In this document: piece by piece, positions 37,399 to 47,229 of the stretch
Position numbering within the stretch: the first letter of the stretch is position 1
Layout of the letters: every line of letters begins with the position of its first letter
Origin: Brevibacillus choshinensis
Lineage (GTDB): Bacteria > Bacillota > Bacilli > Brevibacillales > Brevibacillaceae
Reading direction: 5' to 3'
DNA length: 64,000 nucleotides
Assembly: GCF_016811915.1 (NCBI RefSeq)
Contig: NZ_CP069127.1
Coordinates: forward strand, 3,571,001-3,635,000
The notes under the pieces: generated by a model
What the model saw: only the letters and a program-made list of their open reading frames with translations
What the model was told of the DNA's origin: nothing
Database searches by the model: none
Position numbers and translations under genes: made by a program

Positions 37399-37989
37399 TT
37401 ATGTGACAGCTGACATCCCGACGACGCGGAACGTGGCGGTAAATACAAGCTCACCTTGCACTTTTGTCTCTACGCGCACTTTGCACTCGTCGCCATTGCG
37501 GCTCCGCACCAGCGCCTTTGCGACCAGCTTTTCGCCCAATCGCGCAGGCCGCACGAAGCGAATTCTAGCCGTTGCCGTCAGCGCCACATCTGCATTGATG
37601 ACCGCCACAGCCAATGAATTGGCTTGAGCAAATATGTAGTGTCCACGAGCGATTTGCGTTCGTGAAAAGACGTGTTCTTCTTTGATCTCCAAAACGGAAA
37701 TCGCCTGGGAATCAAGCTGCAGATCGATGATTTCACCGATGACTTCGTCGATCCCGAGTGACTTCACCGGGTCCAGACTCTTCTCGGCCACCGATTTGAT
37801 TCGCTCTCGAAGTTCCGGAATCCCCAGTTCCAATCGATCTAAGCGTATTGTTTGAATACTGACCTGAAATAACTCTGCCAGATCCTCGTCAGTCGCGAAA
37901 GGATTTTCTTGCAATGACTGCACCAATCGAGTCTGGCGATCCTTTTTCGGCAAGCGGGCGATGCTCGACACCCCCCCAGCAAGATTCAT
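37399..37989 (-). CDS. fapR: Transcriptional repressor FapR
   Basis: 196 residues. Repressor of fatty acid and phospholipid genes in Bacillota; malonyl-CoA releases it from DNA. N-terminal DeoR-like HTH ([21 protein letters not shown], core [19 protein letters not shown]) and a hot-dog effector domain ([21 protein letters not shown]). The start has only a weak GATGAG site. It is first in the plsX-fab operon and its own promoter carries a matching operator. Confidence 0.96.
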   Translation of the reverse strand: MNLAGGVSSIARLPKKDRQTRLVQSLQENPFATDEDLAELFQVSIQTIRLDRLELGIPELRERIKSVAEKSLDPVKSLGIDEVIGEIIDLQLDSQAISVLEIKEEHVFSRTQIARGHYIFAQANSLAVAVINADVALTATARIRFVRPARLGEKLVAKALVRSRNGDECKVRVETKVQGELVFTATFRVVGMSAVT

Positions 37990-38016
37990 GTAATCTCATC
38001 TATGATTGCGATCAGT

Positions 38017-38036
38017 TTTTAATACCTGGTACCAAA
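38017..38036. promoter_or_regulatory. FapR operator
   Basis: The sequence TTTAATACCTGGTACCAAAC is palindromic around its centre and closely resembles the known FapR box (a TTAGTACC...GGTACTAA-type palindrome). It lies directly downstream of the fapR -10 box, where a bound repressor would block transcription. Confidence 0.8.
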
Positions 38037-38039
38037 CAA

Positions 38040-38068
38040 AGTATAAGGGAGGTTTCTTAGAATTACAA
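38040..38068 (-). promoter_or_regulatory. Sigma-A promoter of the fapR-plsX-fab operon
   Basis: TTGTAA (38063-38068) and TATACT (38040-38045) on the minus strand, separated by exactly 17 nt, with the FapR box just downstream. Confidence 0.8.
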
Positions 38069-38100
38069 GCAAAGATGGCAAAAATGGCTCTATGGTCGTG

Positions 38101-39066
38101 TTAGTACAATCGCTTGATGACTTCCTCGATATCCGGTTCTTTCATGCGGATATCTACCGGCTCTCCCCATTTCCCCAGTTCTGCAAGCAGCTTCGGCGAT
38201 GAGGTCTTGGCCTTGTCAAAATAAAGGAATAGCTCGTTTCCGGCCACCTCCGCCCTCACCACACCTTCGATGACTGCCGGAACAACTGGTTCAGACCGGT
38301 ACTCCGCCACAATCATGCTAGTCAATCCAATCTGGTTGCGAAGCCCATCCAACGTAGTATCGAGCATCTTCTTTCCGTGGTTGATCAAGATGATCCTGCT
38401 GCACAGCTGCTCGATGTCATCCATATCATGCGTCGTCAGGAGGATCGTCTTTTTGCCTGTTTGGTTCACTTCCCGCAAAAAGGAGCGAATCCTCGTCTTG
38501 GCTACAACGTCGAGTCCGATGGTAGGTTCATCCAAAAACAGCACAGGCGGATCATGAAGAAGCGCTGCCGCCAGATCAGCCCGCATCCTTTGACCCAAAG
38601 ACAGCTTGCGCACAGGCGTATCCAAAAACTCGTGGAGATCCAAAAGCTCGTTGTACCTGTCCATCGCCTTGCGATAAGAAGGAGCATCGATCTTGTACAT
38701 CGCCTGCAAGATTTCAAACGAGTCCCGAACAGGCAAGTCCCACCACAGCTGCGTGCGCTGTCCGAATACGACACCGATGTTGGCTGCGACCTTTTTACGT
38801 TCTGTTTGCGGGCTGTAGCCACCTACGCGAATGTCCCCGCACGTAGGATGGAGTATGCCTGACAGCATCTTGATGGTCGTCGATTTACCCGCGCCATTCG
38901 GTCCGATATACCCGACAAAATCGCCTTCTCGTATGGAAAAAGAGATGTCATCCACTGCCTTGATTTCTTTTTGCTGTCTGGAAAAAAGAGTCCGAATCGA
39001 AGAGAATTTCCCTTTCGTAGGCTCGGCCTGGAAAAAAGATTTGCCGATGTGAACCGCTTCAATCAT
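38101..39066 (-). CDS. ABC transporter ATP-binding protein (ABC-2 type)
   Basis: 321 residues. ATPase of an ABC-2 exporter of the COG4586 type. Walker A GPNGAGKST, signature LSLGQRMRADLAAALLHDPP, Walker B VLFLDEPTIGLD, switch LTTHDMDD. The region after 240 is a short C-terminal extension. It is encoded downstream of two permease genes and overlaps neither. The substrate is unknown; related systems have been linked to drug or cell-surface export. Confidence 0.9.
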   Translation of the reverse strand: MIEAVHIGKSFFQAEPTKGKFSSIRTLFSRQQKEIKAVDDISFSIREGDFVGYIGPNGAGKSTTIKMLSGILHPTCGDIRVGGYSPQTERKKVAANIGVVFGQRTQLWWDLPVRDSFEILQAMYKIDAPSYRKAMDRYNELLDLHEFLDTPVRKLSLGQRMRADLAAALLHDPPVLFLDEPTIGLDVVAKTRIRSFLREVNQTGKKTILLTTHDMDDIEQLCSRIILINHGKKMLDTTLDGLRNQIGLTSMIVAEYRSEPVVPAVIEGVVRAEVAGNELFLYFDKAKTSSPKLLAELGKWGEPVDIRMKEPDIEEVIKRLY

Positions 39067-39078
39067 CGAGATTCCCTC

Positions 39079-39867
39079 CTAGCTTCCCGTACTGTGATAA
39101 TGACGAATTCCCCAGCGCCAAAAGGAAATGGCACAGCCTAGAGCCACTCCGGCAACCAGCGGCGTCAGCAGTGGGTAGAACCAGGTGCCCCCTTTTCCCA
39201 GTAGATACAGCATGGGCACGTAGTTCATATACGCAATGGGGATAGCCGAGAAAAACAGCCACTTCAACCAGCTCGGATACAGAGCGATCGGGTAGTTCGA
39301 CGCATTCGCCGGCGCGTAGATGGTAAAAGTCTGCAAGTCCTTGCTCTGTTGCAGCCAGAAGCAGGCAGCCGCAGTGGAGAGCCCGATGGAAAAATATATC
39401 ACGCCGCCCGAGAGGATAGCCACGGGGACGAACAACAGCAATAGGGCTGTGCTCTCCCCTTGGAGGAGCATTCCTGACAGTGAGACGGCGAGTACTGCCA
39501 AGCCTTGCACCACTCCCCCGATCCGCGATAGATCCAGATTGCGGGTGAGCAGCAAAAGCAACGGAGAAACAGGACGGATCAATAGCTGATCCAGCTCTCC
39601 CTGCATGACATATCTCTCAAATTCATGGATTTCCGGCGCGACGAGTCGATAAAGGGAAATCGCTGACGACGAGATGCCGTACAGGATTCCTACCTCGTAC
39701 AAATTCCAGCCAATCATGTCGTGAAACCGGTACAAAATCGCAGAGAGAACGACGAAATCCAGAACCATGATCATCCCGGTCGTCGCGGCACTGGTCAAGA
39801 AGTTGATTTTGTACTGCATCTGAGCGCGTATGCTGCTTGCGATCAATTTTCGATATAGGGCAAACAT
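39079..39867 (-). CDS. ABC-2 permease subunit
   Basis: 262 residues with about six membrane segments (e.g. MIMVLDFVVLSAIL, LAVLAVSLSGMLL, LLTPLVAGVALGCAI). Matches the COG3694-type permease by the block YVMQGELDQLLIRPVSPLL. Start set at the ATG 39865-39867, 6 nt after AAGGGGG; an ATG two codons earlier touches that site. Its 5' end borders the stop of the other permease gene. Pairs with the ATPase gene downstream. Confidence 0.87.
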   Translation of the reverse strand: MFALYRKLIASSIRAQMQYKINFLTSAATTGMIMVLDFVVLSAILYRFHDMIGWNLYEVGILYGISSSAISLYRLVAPEIHEFERYVMQGELDQLLIRPVSPLLLLLTRNLDLSRIGGVVQGLAVLAVSLSGMLLQGESTALLLLFVPVAILSGGVIYFSIGLSTAAACFWLQQSKDLQTFTIYAPANASNYPIALYPSWLKWLFFSAIPIAYMNYVPMLYLLGKGGTWFYPLLTPLVAGVALGCAISFWRWGIRHYHSTGS

Positions 39868-39869
39868 AT

Positions 39870-40649
39870 TCATCCCCCTTGAATTTCCAGCTTGCGTCTC
39901 GCCATTCTGGTCAACAGCAAAGCAGATCCGGTCAACAAAAGTGCCCAAGCAAGCTGGATCCATATTCCTGTAGGCGCGGCTAACTGCAAGTAGATCATGA
40001 CGGGATAGTAAATCAGTCCCGAGAAAGGAAGATACGGAGCCACTTTCCCCATAAAACCGGGAAGCAGATCGAGCGGTATCATTTGTCCGCCTAGCCCAAA
40101 CAAAAGGGAGATCAAAATGTAGTGAATCCAGCGAATTTCCGTCGTCCAAAAAGAGGTGATTCCTGCGTGGAAAAACAGCAAGAGGCCGATGTACACTCCG
40201 AGCAGCAGGGAAATGCCCGCCCAGATGTATGTCATGACATTCGAAGGGAAAAAGAAACCGACAGCCAGTCCGAGAATCAGGGCGATCGGCAGGCTTCTGT
40301 AGCAGGCGTTGTAGGCGATTCGTCCCACCTCATGACTGAGGACATACCAGAGGTAATGGACTGGCCTCAGCAAATCCAGACTCACCGCTCCGCTCCTCAC
40401 TCCAACCTGCACATTCAGTCCGGGAGACAAGAAGGCAGTCACCCACAAGACACTCTGGCATACTGCGATGTAATGCGCCATCGTTTCTGCATCGTATGGC
40501 CCTGCCACCTGCTTCCCTTTCAGGACGCCTTCCCAAATGGCGATAAATACGAGGCCGAAGATCGAGCTTGCCACATTGTTGACAAAATGGGATAAACGGT
40601 ATTGAAGATTGCGAAGATAGCTTTTATGAATAATCCGCCAATAGACCAT
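39870..40649 (-). CDS. ABC-2 permease subunit
   Basis: 259 residues with six predicted membrane segments. COG4587-like, with VRSGAVSLDLLRPVHYLWYVL as the family block. ATG at 40647-40649 preceded by AAGGAGGG; 20 extra codons upstream are open but lack a site. First gene of the three-gene ABC-2 operon, followed by the second permease and the ATPase. Confidence 0.87.
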   Translation of the reverse strand: MVYWRIIHKSYLRNLQYRLSHFVNNVASSIFGLVFIAIWEGVLKGKQVAGPYDAETMAHYIAVCQSVLWVTAFLSPGLNVQVGVRSGAVSLDLLRPVHYLWYVLSHEVGRIAYNACYRSLPIALILGLAVGFFFPSNVMTYIWAGISLLLGVYIGLLLFFHAGITSFWTTEIRWIHYILISLLFGLGGQMIPLDLLPGFMGKVAPYLPFSGLIYYPVMIYLQLAAPTGIWIQLAWALLLTGSALLLTRMARRKLEIQGG

Positions 40650-40742
40650 GGCACCCTCCTTTTGAGCAGCGAGAAGTAAGATTATACAAGAATCTGGAAA
40701 ATGCCGCAATATGGATTTTTATGTCTGTCAGCTTCCTATCAA

Positions 40743-40776
40743 ACAAAAAGAAAGCCCTTCTAAACGAAGGACTTTC
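40743..40776 (-). terminator. Terminator after the DeoR-family gene
   Basis: GAAAGCCCTTC and GAAGGACTTTC arms (one mismatch) with a 5-nt loop; the minus strand continues with CTTTTTGTTTG. Confidence 0.75.
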
Positions 40777-40843
40777 CCTGATAAATTCACTTGCTGTCAC
40801 GCTCGCTTTCGCCTATCACGCCAGCCAAATGAAGTTTACCCGC

Positions 40844-41614
40844 TTATTTATGTAAGTCATCTGCGACCAGAAGCTCAACTTCATGGCGCTGCAGTGCTTC
40901 GAGCAAGTCCGCACTGGGCTTTTGATCGGTCACAATGATGTCCAATTGATGCAGCTCCGCCACCCGATACAGCATGGATTTGCCGAATTTGGTGTGGTCC
41001 GCCAGCACGACGACCTGGTCTGCGCGCTTCATCATTTCCTTGATCAAATAGCCGGACTCCTCTGATGGCGAAACAAGTCCATGGGGTGTGATACCGCACG
41101 CCCCGATAAACAGCTTGTCGACATGGTAATCGGAGAGGTTTTCGATCGTACGGGAACCGTAAGCGTACTGATCTTCGGGATGAACATCTCCGCCCAGCAG
41201 CTTTACATGAAAACCTTTTTTGGCTGCAAGGCTGGACGCCGCAGCGAGCGAGCTGGTGATGATGACGTGGTCGGTCGTTTCCAAGGACTCGATCGCAAGC
41301 TGCACCGTCGTGGATGCATCAAGCAGCAAATAATCTCCGTCCTTGACCAGACCCGCAGCGATAGCAGCAATGCTGCGCTTTCCGCCTAGATCGAGCTGCA
41401 TGCGCTCCTGGTAGGAATAGCTTTTCTTGGTAAGGGTGGGCAAAACGGCTCCGCCTCGCGTCCGCAGAATCCTTCCCTGTTCCTCCAGCTTGACGATATC
41501 CCGCCTGGCTGTATCCCGGGAGACCCCGAACTGCTCCACTACGTCCTGAACACTAATCCGCTGATGATCCTGCAAATAGTGCAAGATGGCTTCGAGCCTC
41601 TCTTCTTGGAACAT
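40844..41614 (-). CDS. DeoR-family transcriptional regulator
   Basis: 256 residues. N-terminal DeoR HTH (ERLEAILHYLQDHQRISVQDVVEQFGVSRDTARRDI, core VQDVVEQFGVSRDTARRDI) and a C-terminal DeoRC sugar-phosphate-sensing domain (LLLDASTTVQLAI, GGDVHPEDQYAYGSRT, DKLFIGACGITPHGLV). Such proteins repress carbohydrate genes until a sugar phosphate binds, but no such target genes lie next to it. ATG at 41612-41614 with GGAG upstream. Confidence 0.9.
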   Translation of the reverse strand: MFQEERLEAILHYLQDHQRISVQDVVEQFGVSRDTARRDIVKLEEQGRILRTRGGAVLPTLTKKSYSYQERMQLDLGGKRSIAAIAAGLVKDGDYLLLDASTTVQLAIESLETTDHVIITSSLAAASSLAAKKGFHVKLLGGDVHPEDQYAYGSRTIENLSDYHVDKLFIGACGITPHGLVSPSEESGYLIKEMMKRADQVVVLADHTKFGKSMLYRVAELHQLDIIVTDQKPSADLLEALQRHEVELLVADDLHK

Positions 41615-41784
41615 CACACTTTCACTCCATCCATGCGCGACTGCAACCTTCATGCTTATTGTAAGCGATTCAACGACCATCCGCAAGCAATAATAAGCAT
41701 TATTAAGTAAACGTAAGTAATTTTATCAATCGACGATCTTCTCTTAAGGGTGCTCCCTCCGTTTCCCGCTTCTTTTCCAAATAA

Positions 41785-41816
41785 AAAAGACAAGGTGATT
41801 GCTCACCTTGTCTTTT
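41785..41816 (-). terminator. Terminator of yceD-rpmF
   Basis: A perfect 14-bp stem (AAAAGACAAGGTGA/TCACCTTGTCTTTT) with a TTGC loop. The A/T ends make it work as a terminator for the minus-strand rpmF transcript. Confidence 0.9.
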
Positions 41817-41829
41817 GAGTAGCTTGATC

Positions 41830-42000
41830 TTACTTCGCTACTTTCACACCTTTGTAGTGACCGCAGCTTGGGCAAACGCGATGCGCAAGCTTGTATTCGC
41901 TGCAATTATCGCATTTGATCATGCCTGGAATCTCTAATTTGAAGTGCGTACGACGCATTCTTTTACGGGTTTTGGAAGTTCTCCGTTGAGGTACTGCCAT
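41830..42000 (-). CDS. rpmF: 50S ribosomal protein L32
   Basis: 56 residues with the zinc-ribbon Cys pairs (CDNC and CPSC) and the basic N-terminus [19 protein letters not shown]. The C+ form indicates a zinc-binding L32. AAGGAGG site before the ATG at 41998-42000; nine extra codons upstream are open. Cotranscribed with yceD, 143 nt upstream. Confidence 0.97.
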   Translation of the reverse strand: MAVPQRRTSKTRKRMRRTHFKLEIPGMIKCDNCSEYKLAHRVCPSCGHYKGVKVAK

Positions 42001-42143
42001 CTTCCTTACACCTCCTTCAACTGACAAATGCTAAGATGCTCTATTTGGGTGGATAGTATAGGCAAAAAGCTTATGCCATCCTTCAAAAATGAGACGCTCC
42101 AATCGGGATGATCGGCGTCCCATCTTGAAAACAATAGGAACGA

Positions 42144-42665
42144 CTACTTGCTGCTGTCCTTGAACAAATCAGCCAACCCAGCCAAACGTGGGTCAATCCG
42201 TTCGTTCTTGCAGCTGCACGCCACTTCATTGCGGTTGACACCGCAAGTCGGGCACAACCCCTTGCAATCTTCCTCGCAAAGCGGGAAGGTCGGCATGGCG
42301 AGCAGAAAATCTTCCTGAAGCAACGAGTCCAGTTCGATCTCGTCCCCCTCCAGCGGAAGAATATCACTATCCTCGTCTTCACGGACAATCGGATCATCTT
42401 CATGCGCGAAGGTTTCGGAAAATGGAACTGTCGCATGGTGGGTAAAAGGCTTGAGGCAACGGGCACACACAAAGTCCACGTCTGCTTTCAGATTACCTTT
42501 TACATAGTAGAGATTGCCTAACTGTACCGCTTCGCCCTTTGCATCAACCGGAGTGATTCCTCTGATTTCGTCATGGCGATTTTTCAGCTCTGCTGCATCG
42601 AGCGTGAGCTGGAACGGCAAGGGCTCTCCCTTTCGATGCTCTAACTCTGTCAACTTGATATTCAT
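42144..42665 (-). CDS. YceD/DUF177 family protein
   Basis: 173 residues. Conserved partner of rpmF in most bacteria, linked in plants and bacteria to 23S rRNA accumulation. It shows CARCLKPF and, later, CEEDCKGLCPTCG, the Cys pairs of the family, and an acidic middle. ATG at 42663-42665 with a GAGGTGA site. Directly upstream of rpmF, with a 143-nt gap; corresponds to YlbN in B. subtilis. Confidence 0.92.
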   Translation of the reverse strand: MNIKLTELEHRKGEPLPFQLTLDAAELKNRHDEIRGITPVDAKGEAVQLGNLYYVKGNLKADVDFVCARCLKPFTHHATVPFSETFAHEDDPIVREDEDSDILPLEGDEIELDSLLQEDFLLAMPTFPLCEEDCKGLCPTCGVNRNEVACSCKNERIDPRLAGLADLFKDSSK

Positions 42666-42748
42666 AGCTTTCACCTCATGCACAACAAGGATGATTATAG
42701 ACCCTGCCCAAAGCTTTGTCAACCATTTTCCCTTGACAGCTTATCTCG

Positions 42749-43816
42749 TCAGGAAGGTTTCTTTGGCTGCTCGTTCAGATAGGCAACCGCATCATTTACG
42801 GTCTTGACCGGCACTACCTTCATTTTGGTCCCAATGCGCTTTGCCGTGGCGAGAGCCTCTTGATAATTGGAGTCCGCGCCGGGTGTATCCTGAGGGGCAA
42901 AGAAGATGTCAGCGCCAGCTTTGTCGGCTGCTACGACCTTATGATTGATCCCGCCGATCCTCCCTACTGTGCCATCCAGCGAGATCGTGCCTGTCCCTGC
43001 GACGTTGTACCCCTTCGTTAGATCCGTATCGGTCTTCAACTGGTCCAAAATCTCCAGCGTCATCATCAATCCAGCAGACGGACCTCCGATTCCATTGGAT
43101 GCGATGTTCACCTTTTTCGGGATCACGATATTTTGCTTGTTATCCGGGCGAACACCGATTCCGACTGACTTTGATTCAGGCAGTGGTACCAAGGTTAACA
43201 TCGTTTTGGCTTCTTGTCCATCTCTTGTGTATGTAATGCTTACAGAGTCTCCCGCTTTCTTCTTGGAGAGTACCTGTAGGAGATCTTTGGCTTCCGGAGT
43301 CGGCACCCCATCGACAGATGTGATGACGTCCCCGATCTTCAGCACCTTTTTCGCTGGAAGGCCCTCGATGGTGCCCATTACCCAGACTCCCTGCTTCTCC
43401 ACCTTTACATCATATCCGGCAAGGCGGAAGGCAACTGCCTCAGCGAGCTTCTGTGAATTGTCCATGACAGCCTGCTCGCGTCGGACAAAGTCTTCGTTGC
43501 TCTCTCCTTGGCTCACGACCAGTTCCTTTTGCATCAACTCAGCGTCTGGAGATACTTTGGCATAGACATACCATGCGAGATTCGCCTCTCCCATGCGTAC
43601 CGTTGTCAGCATAAACGAACCGGCTTCGTCCTTTTTCCCGCCTTCTACCTCGATCATCGGAGCCAGCTCAATTGCTGAGCCTGGACGCGTAATGTAATAA
43701 TTCGTTGGGATAAAAAAAGAGAGGCCCAGCGCGACTGATGCCAGAGCCAGCATCCAGCTTACGCCTTTGGTGCCTTTCGCTCTTTTCTGATTGGAGTTTA
43801 GCCGATCCTCACTCAT
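42749..43816 (-). CDS. ylbL: PDZ-containing Lon-like serine protease YlbL
   Basis: 355 residues. One N-terminal membrane anchor (about 19-42), a PDZ domain around 130-210 and a C-terminal Lon-type (S16) domain with catalytic dyad Ser247 (GGPSAGLMMTLEI) and Lys293 (GGINHKVVAADKAGA). In B. subtilis YlbL degrades the division inhibitor YneA after DNA damage. The active site is therefore outside the membrane. Overlaps the ylbK stop by 4 nt. Confidence 0.95.
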   Translation of the reverse strand: MSEDRLNSNQKRAKGTKGVSWMLALASVALGLSFFIPTNYYITRPGSAIELAPMIEVEGGKKDEAGSFMLTTVRMGEANLAWYVYAKVSPDAELMQKELVVSQGESNEDFVRREQAVMDNSQKLAEAVAFRLAGYDVKVEKQGVWVMGTIEGLPAKKVLKIGDVITSVDGVPTPEAKDLLQVLSKKKAGDSVSITYTRDGQEAKTMLTLVPLPESKSVGIGVRPDNKQNIVIPKKVNIASNGIGGPSAGLMMTLEILDQLKTDTDLTKGYNVAGTGTISLDGTVGRIGGINHKVVAADKAGADIFFAPQDTPGADSNYQEALATAKRIGTKMKVVPVKTVNDAVAYLNEQPKKPS

Positions 43817-44610
43817 TTTACTGCCTCCCAGTTCTCGATCAATTCGTGAATGCGCGCTGCATGCTCCATCCCCGCGCGCTCACCCAGTTCAATGATTTCT
43901 TCGACTCCGCTGTATGCGATACTGCTATAATGTCCAACATCCGGCCGGATTACGAGATCGGCGGACAGGATCCTGTGTCGCAGGATTTCCCGTTCCATGA
44001 CGTCGATGGTCTGCGCGATGACATCGAAAATGGTCGATACCTTCATCGGTGTATCCACCTGCGCAACGTCAACGGCTATGACGATATCTGCTCCCATTTC
44101 ACGAATCACGGTTACAGGCACCCGGTCAATGACACCTCCGTCCACCAACAGCCGATTGCCTACCTTCTCCGGAACGAATATGCCAGGAATCGAGATGCTC
44201 GCTCGCACAGCCTGATCAATCGGGCCTTCCCGAAAGACCACGCGCTCTCCTGATTCGATATCCGTCGCCACGATTGCCAGCGGTTTGTTCAACTCCTCGA
44301 TTCGCTTGCCGTGCGTGAGAAGTCGAATCAATTGTTTAATTTTTTCACCAGCTACAAAGCCGAGACTGGGTACGGTCAGATCGAGCCAATGCTTTCGCTT
44401 CAGGTTCTTTGCCAGCTTTCCCATCATGTGTGGTTCGATTCCATTTGCGTAGACAGCCGCGATCAAGCTCCCCATGCTGCTGCCTGCGAGCATATCCACT
44501 TCAATTCCGTGCGCCTCCAGTGACTTGAGTACGCCGATGTGAGCAAACCCCCGCGCTCCACCTGATCCGAGGGCTACCCCAACCACCGGTTTCCGTTTCG
44601 CTGCCATCAT
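43813..44610 (-). CDS. ylbK: Patatin-like phospholipase YlbK
   Basis: 265 residues. Patatin fold: oxyanion block GSGGARGFAHIG near residues 15-26, nucleophile elbow GSSMGS (Ser45), and the Asp in LLVDGGVIDRVP. Probable lipid hydrolase of the RssA type. Two adjacent ATGs at 44605-44610 share an AGGGGG site; I report the first. Directly upstream of and coupled to ylbL; the sporulation gene ylbJ is divergent from it. Confidence 0.92.
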   Translation of the reverse strand: MMAAKRKPVVGVALGSGGARGFAHIGVLKSLEAHGIEVDMLAGSSMGSLIAAVYANGIEPHMMGKLAKNLKRKHWLDLTVPSLGFVAGEKIKQLIRLLTHGKRIEELNKPLAIVATDIESGERVVFREGPIDQAVRASISIPGIFVPEKVGNRLLVDGGVIDRVPVTVIREMGADIVIAVDVAQVDTPMKVSTIFDVIAQTIDVMEREILRHRILSADLVIRPDVGHYSSIAYSGVEEIIELGERAGMEHAARIHELIENWEAVK

Positions 44611-44742
44611 CACATTCCCCCTGTAAAAAGCGTATGTGGGCAGGTGCCGATCCTTTCGCACTTGGAGCCTTTTGCCGGAGCATAGTTTGCGGGTTAGTTA
44701 CGTAGACATGTACTATTCAGGCAGTCGGTTCAGGAGGATTCC

Positions 44743-45972
44743 ATGTCACGCCACTCTCCGATATTTACCCTGTTGTTCGCCTTTTCGACGATAGCCCTCG
44801 TTTTTGCACTGGTAGCCTATTCGCAGATCTCGTTTGAAGCAGCCGTCCGCGGACTGAAAATATGGTGGGAAGTGGTATTTCCATCCACCCTGCCATTTAT
44901 CGTCCTCTCCGAGATTCTGATGGGTCTCGGTGTCGTTCACTTTGTGGGCGTCTTGCTGGAGCCGCTCATGCGTCCGTTGTTTAACGTCCCTGGCACAGGC
45001 GGCTTCGTTCTCGCCATGGGTTTTTCCTCCGGATATCCGGTTGCCGCCAAACTGACGACGCGCCTGCGGCAGCAAGGAAATGTGACTCAGGCAGAAGGGG
45101 AACGTCTCGTCTCCTTTACGACTACGGGCGACCCGTTATTCGTCATGGGCGCGGTCGCAATCGGCTTCTTTCACAGCGAGCAGATGGGGCTGGTACTTGC
45201 CCTTACCCATTATCTATCCGCCGTAATCATGGGACTGCTCTACCGCTTCCACGCCCCTTTTGCCGTGGTCAGCAAGCCCTTGGAAAAGACGGACCAGCCA
45301 CTCCCTCTGAGAGCGCTACAGGCCATGCATCGGGCGCGGCTGCGCGATGGTCGTCCCTTTGGCAAGCTCATGGGAGATGCTGTCCATTCTGCCTTGAACA
45401 CACTGTTTATGATCGGCGGCTTCATCATTGTCTTCTCGGTGCTGATCCAGTTGTTCTCCGCGATTCATCTCACGCAAATCATCAGTACGTTTCTGTCCAT
45501 TTTCCTTGTGCCTTTTGGCTTTCCACCCGCATTCTCCCATGCGATTGTCGCCGGCTTGTTCGAGGTGACGCTCGGAGCGCAAGCAGCCAGCGCCGTGCCG
45601 GATGGCGTCTCGATGGTATGGAAAGCCGCGATCGCGAGCGCCATTCTATCTTGGGGAGGTCTGAGCGTGCATGCACAAGTGGCCAGCATTCTCAGCGAAA
45701 CGGACATTCGGGTCGCCCCTTACTTGCTCGCTCGCTCCTTGCACGCAATCGCTGCTGCCATCTTGACCTTCATTCTCTGGGGGCCTCTCCATACGAGTGC
45801 CTGGCTCTCGGAGAAAACCATCCCCGTATTTCTGCCGAGCACTTCAGAGATCCCATTGATCGGCTGGTGGGATACGTTTTGGCATTCCAGCTTGCTCGCT
45901 CTTGGAGTCGCCGTTTTATTGCTGTTGGCAAGCGTCTTGTTCCGGCGGATCAGGCCTAACCGCATGCGCTAA
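44743..45972 (+). CDS. ylbJ: Sporulation integral membrane protein YlbJ
   Basis: 409 residues with about nine membrane segments and the Gate-type blocks GFVLAMGFSSGYPVAAKLT and TTGDPLFVMGAVAIGFF. In B. subtilis YlbJ is made in the mother cell under sigma-E and is needed for heat-resistant spores. ATG at 44743 with AGGAGG. It is one of few plus-strand genes in the core region, placed between coaD and ylbK and divergent from the latter. Its presence supports a spore-forming host. Confidence 0.95.
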   Translation: MSRHSPIFTLLFAFSTIALVFALVAYSQISFEAAVRGLKIWWEVVFPSTLPFIVLSEILMGLGVVHFVGVLLEPLMRPLFNVPGTGGFVLAMGFSSGYPVAAKLTTRLRQQGNVTQAEGERLVSFTTTGDPLFVMGAVAIGFFHSEQMGLVLALTHYLSAVIMGLLYRFHAPFAVVSKPLEKTDQPLPLRALQAMHRARLRDGRPFGKLMGDAVHSALNTLFMIGGFIIVFSVLIQLFSAIHLTQIISTFLSIFLVPFGFPPAFSHAIVAGLFEVTLGAQAASAVPDGVSMVWKAAIASAILSWGGLSVHAQVASILSETDIRVAPYLLARSLHAIAAAILTFILWGPLHTSAWLSEKTIPVFLPSTSEIPLIGWWDTFWHSSLLALGVAVLLLLASVLFRRIRPNRMR

Positions 45973-45975
45973 TGC

Positions 45976-46464
<489 letters not shown>

Positions 46465-46468
46465 TCAC

Positions 46469-47083
46469 TCATCCTTCCTCGGATTGCGCTGCTTCACCTG
46501 TCGATTCGTCTGATTCTTCCTCTTGGGATTCACGATCAAAGTAGTACAAGGTCACAGCCGTATCGCCGTATGTCGAGGCACGATCCTGTACGCAATCGCC
46601 AATCTCTTCCGGCAGTTTGACACCGACGTCGTGCTCGGCGATAATCCAAGCCCCTTCCGCCAGCATATTCAGATCTTGCAGCTGCTGGATTTCTTCCGCA
46701 ATTTTTTGATGGGCGTACGGAGGATCGAGAAACACGAGATCAAACGCTTGTTTCCGTGTCGCCAACGTACGGATCGCCCGGTCGGCATCCATTCGATACA
46801 GATCTGCCTGTTGTTCCAGTCTGCAAGCAGCCAAATTTTGTTTGACGACAGCAAAGGCCTTTGCATCCCGTTCGACAAAAACGGCACGCTCCGCTCCTCT
46901 GCTCAACGCTTCAATGCCCAACCCGCCGGTACCGGCATACAAATCCAATGCCCAACCGCCGTCAAAATAAGGACCGATCATGTTAAAAATCGATTCTTTC
47001 ACTTTGTCAGTCGTTGGCCGAGTTCCTTTTCCCGGAACAGCCGTCAACCGACGTCCTTTGTGTTCACCCGCGATGACCCGCAT
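46469..47083 (-). CDS. rsmD: 16S rRNA (guanine966-N2)-methyltransferase
   Basis: 204 residues. Starts MRVIAGEHKGRRLTAVPG, with PTTDKVKESIFNMI, the AdoMet-binding ALDLYAGTGGLGIEALSRGA and the target-base motif LDPPYA. Acidic Glu/Ser-rich tail (ESQEEESDESTGEAAQ). Pairs with coaD as usual (ylbH-ylbI in B. subtilis). Confidence 0.97.
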   Translation of the reverse strand: MRVIAGEHKGRRLTAVPGKGTRPTTDKVKESIFNMIGPYFDGGWALDLYAGTGGLGIEALSRGAERAVFVERDAKAFAVVKQNLAACRLEQQADLYRMDADRAIRTLATRKQAFDLVFLDPPYAHQKIAEEIQQLQDLNMLAEGAWIIAEHDVGVKLPEEIGDCVQDRASTYGDTAVTLYYFDRESQEEESDESTGEAAQSEEG

Positions 47084-47229
47084 TCGTTTTCACCTGTCAA
47101 TTCCAATTATGTATTCGTTCTTGTTGCAGGAAGACCCAAGAATGATTTCATACTATCACAACTGGTAGTACGCGTAAAATTGCAAGTGGAAATTTTATGC
47201 TGCCCTGGATGTATACAAGGCCAACAATT

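Noticed and set aside
41641..41730. Direct AAGTAA/ACGTAAGTAA-like repeats upstream of the DeoR-type gene
   Set aside because: Short and AT-rich; could be an autoregulatory operator, but there is not enough symmetry to claim one.
42083..42472. A 129-codon minus-strand frame overlapping yceD
   Set aside because: Out-of-frame shadow of yceD and its downstream gap, rich in Arg and Cys with no start signal.
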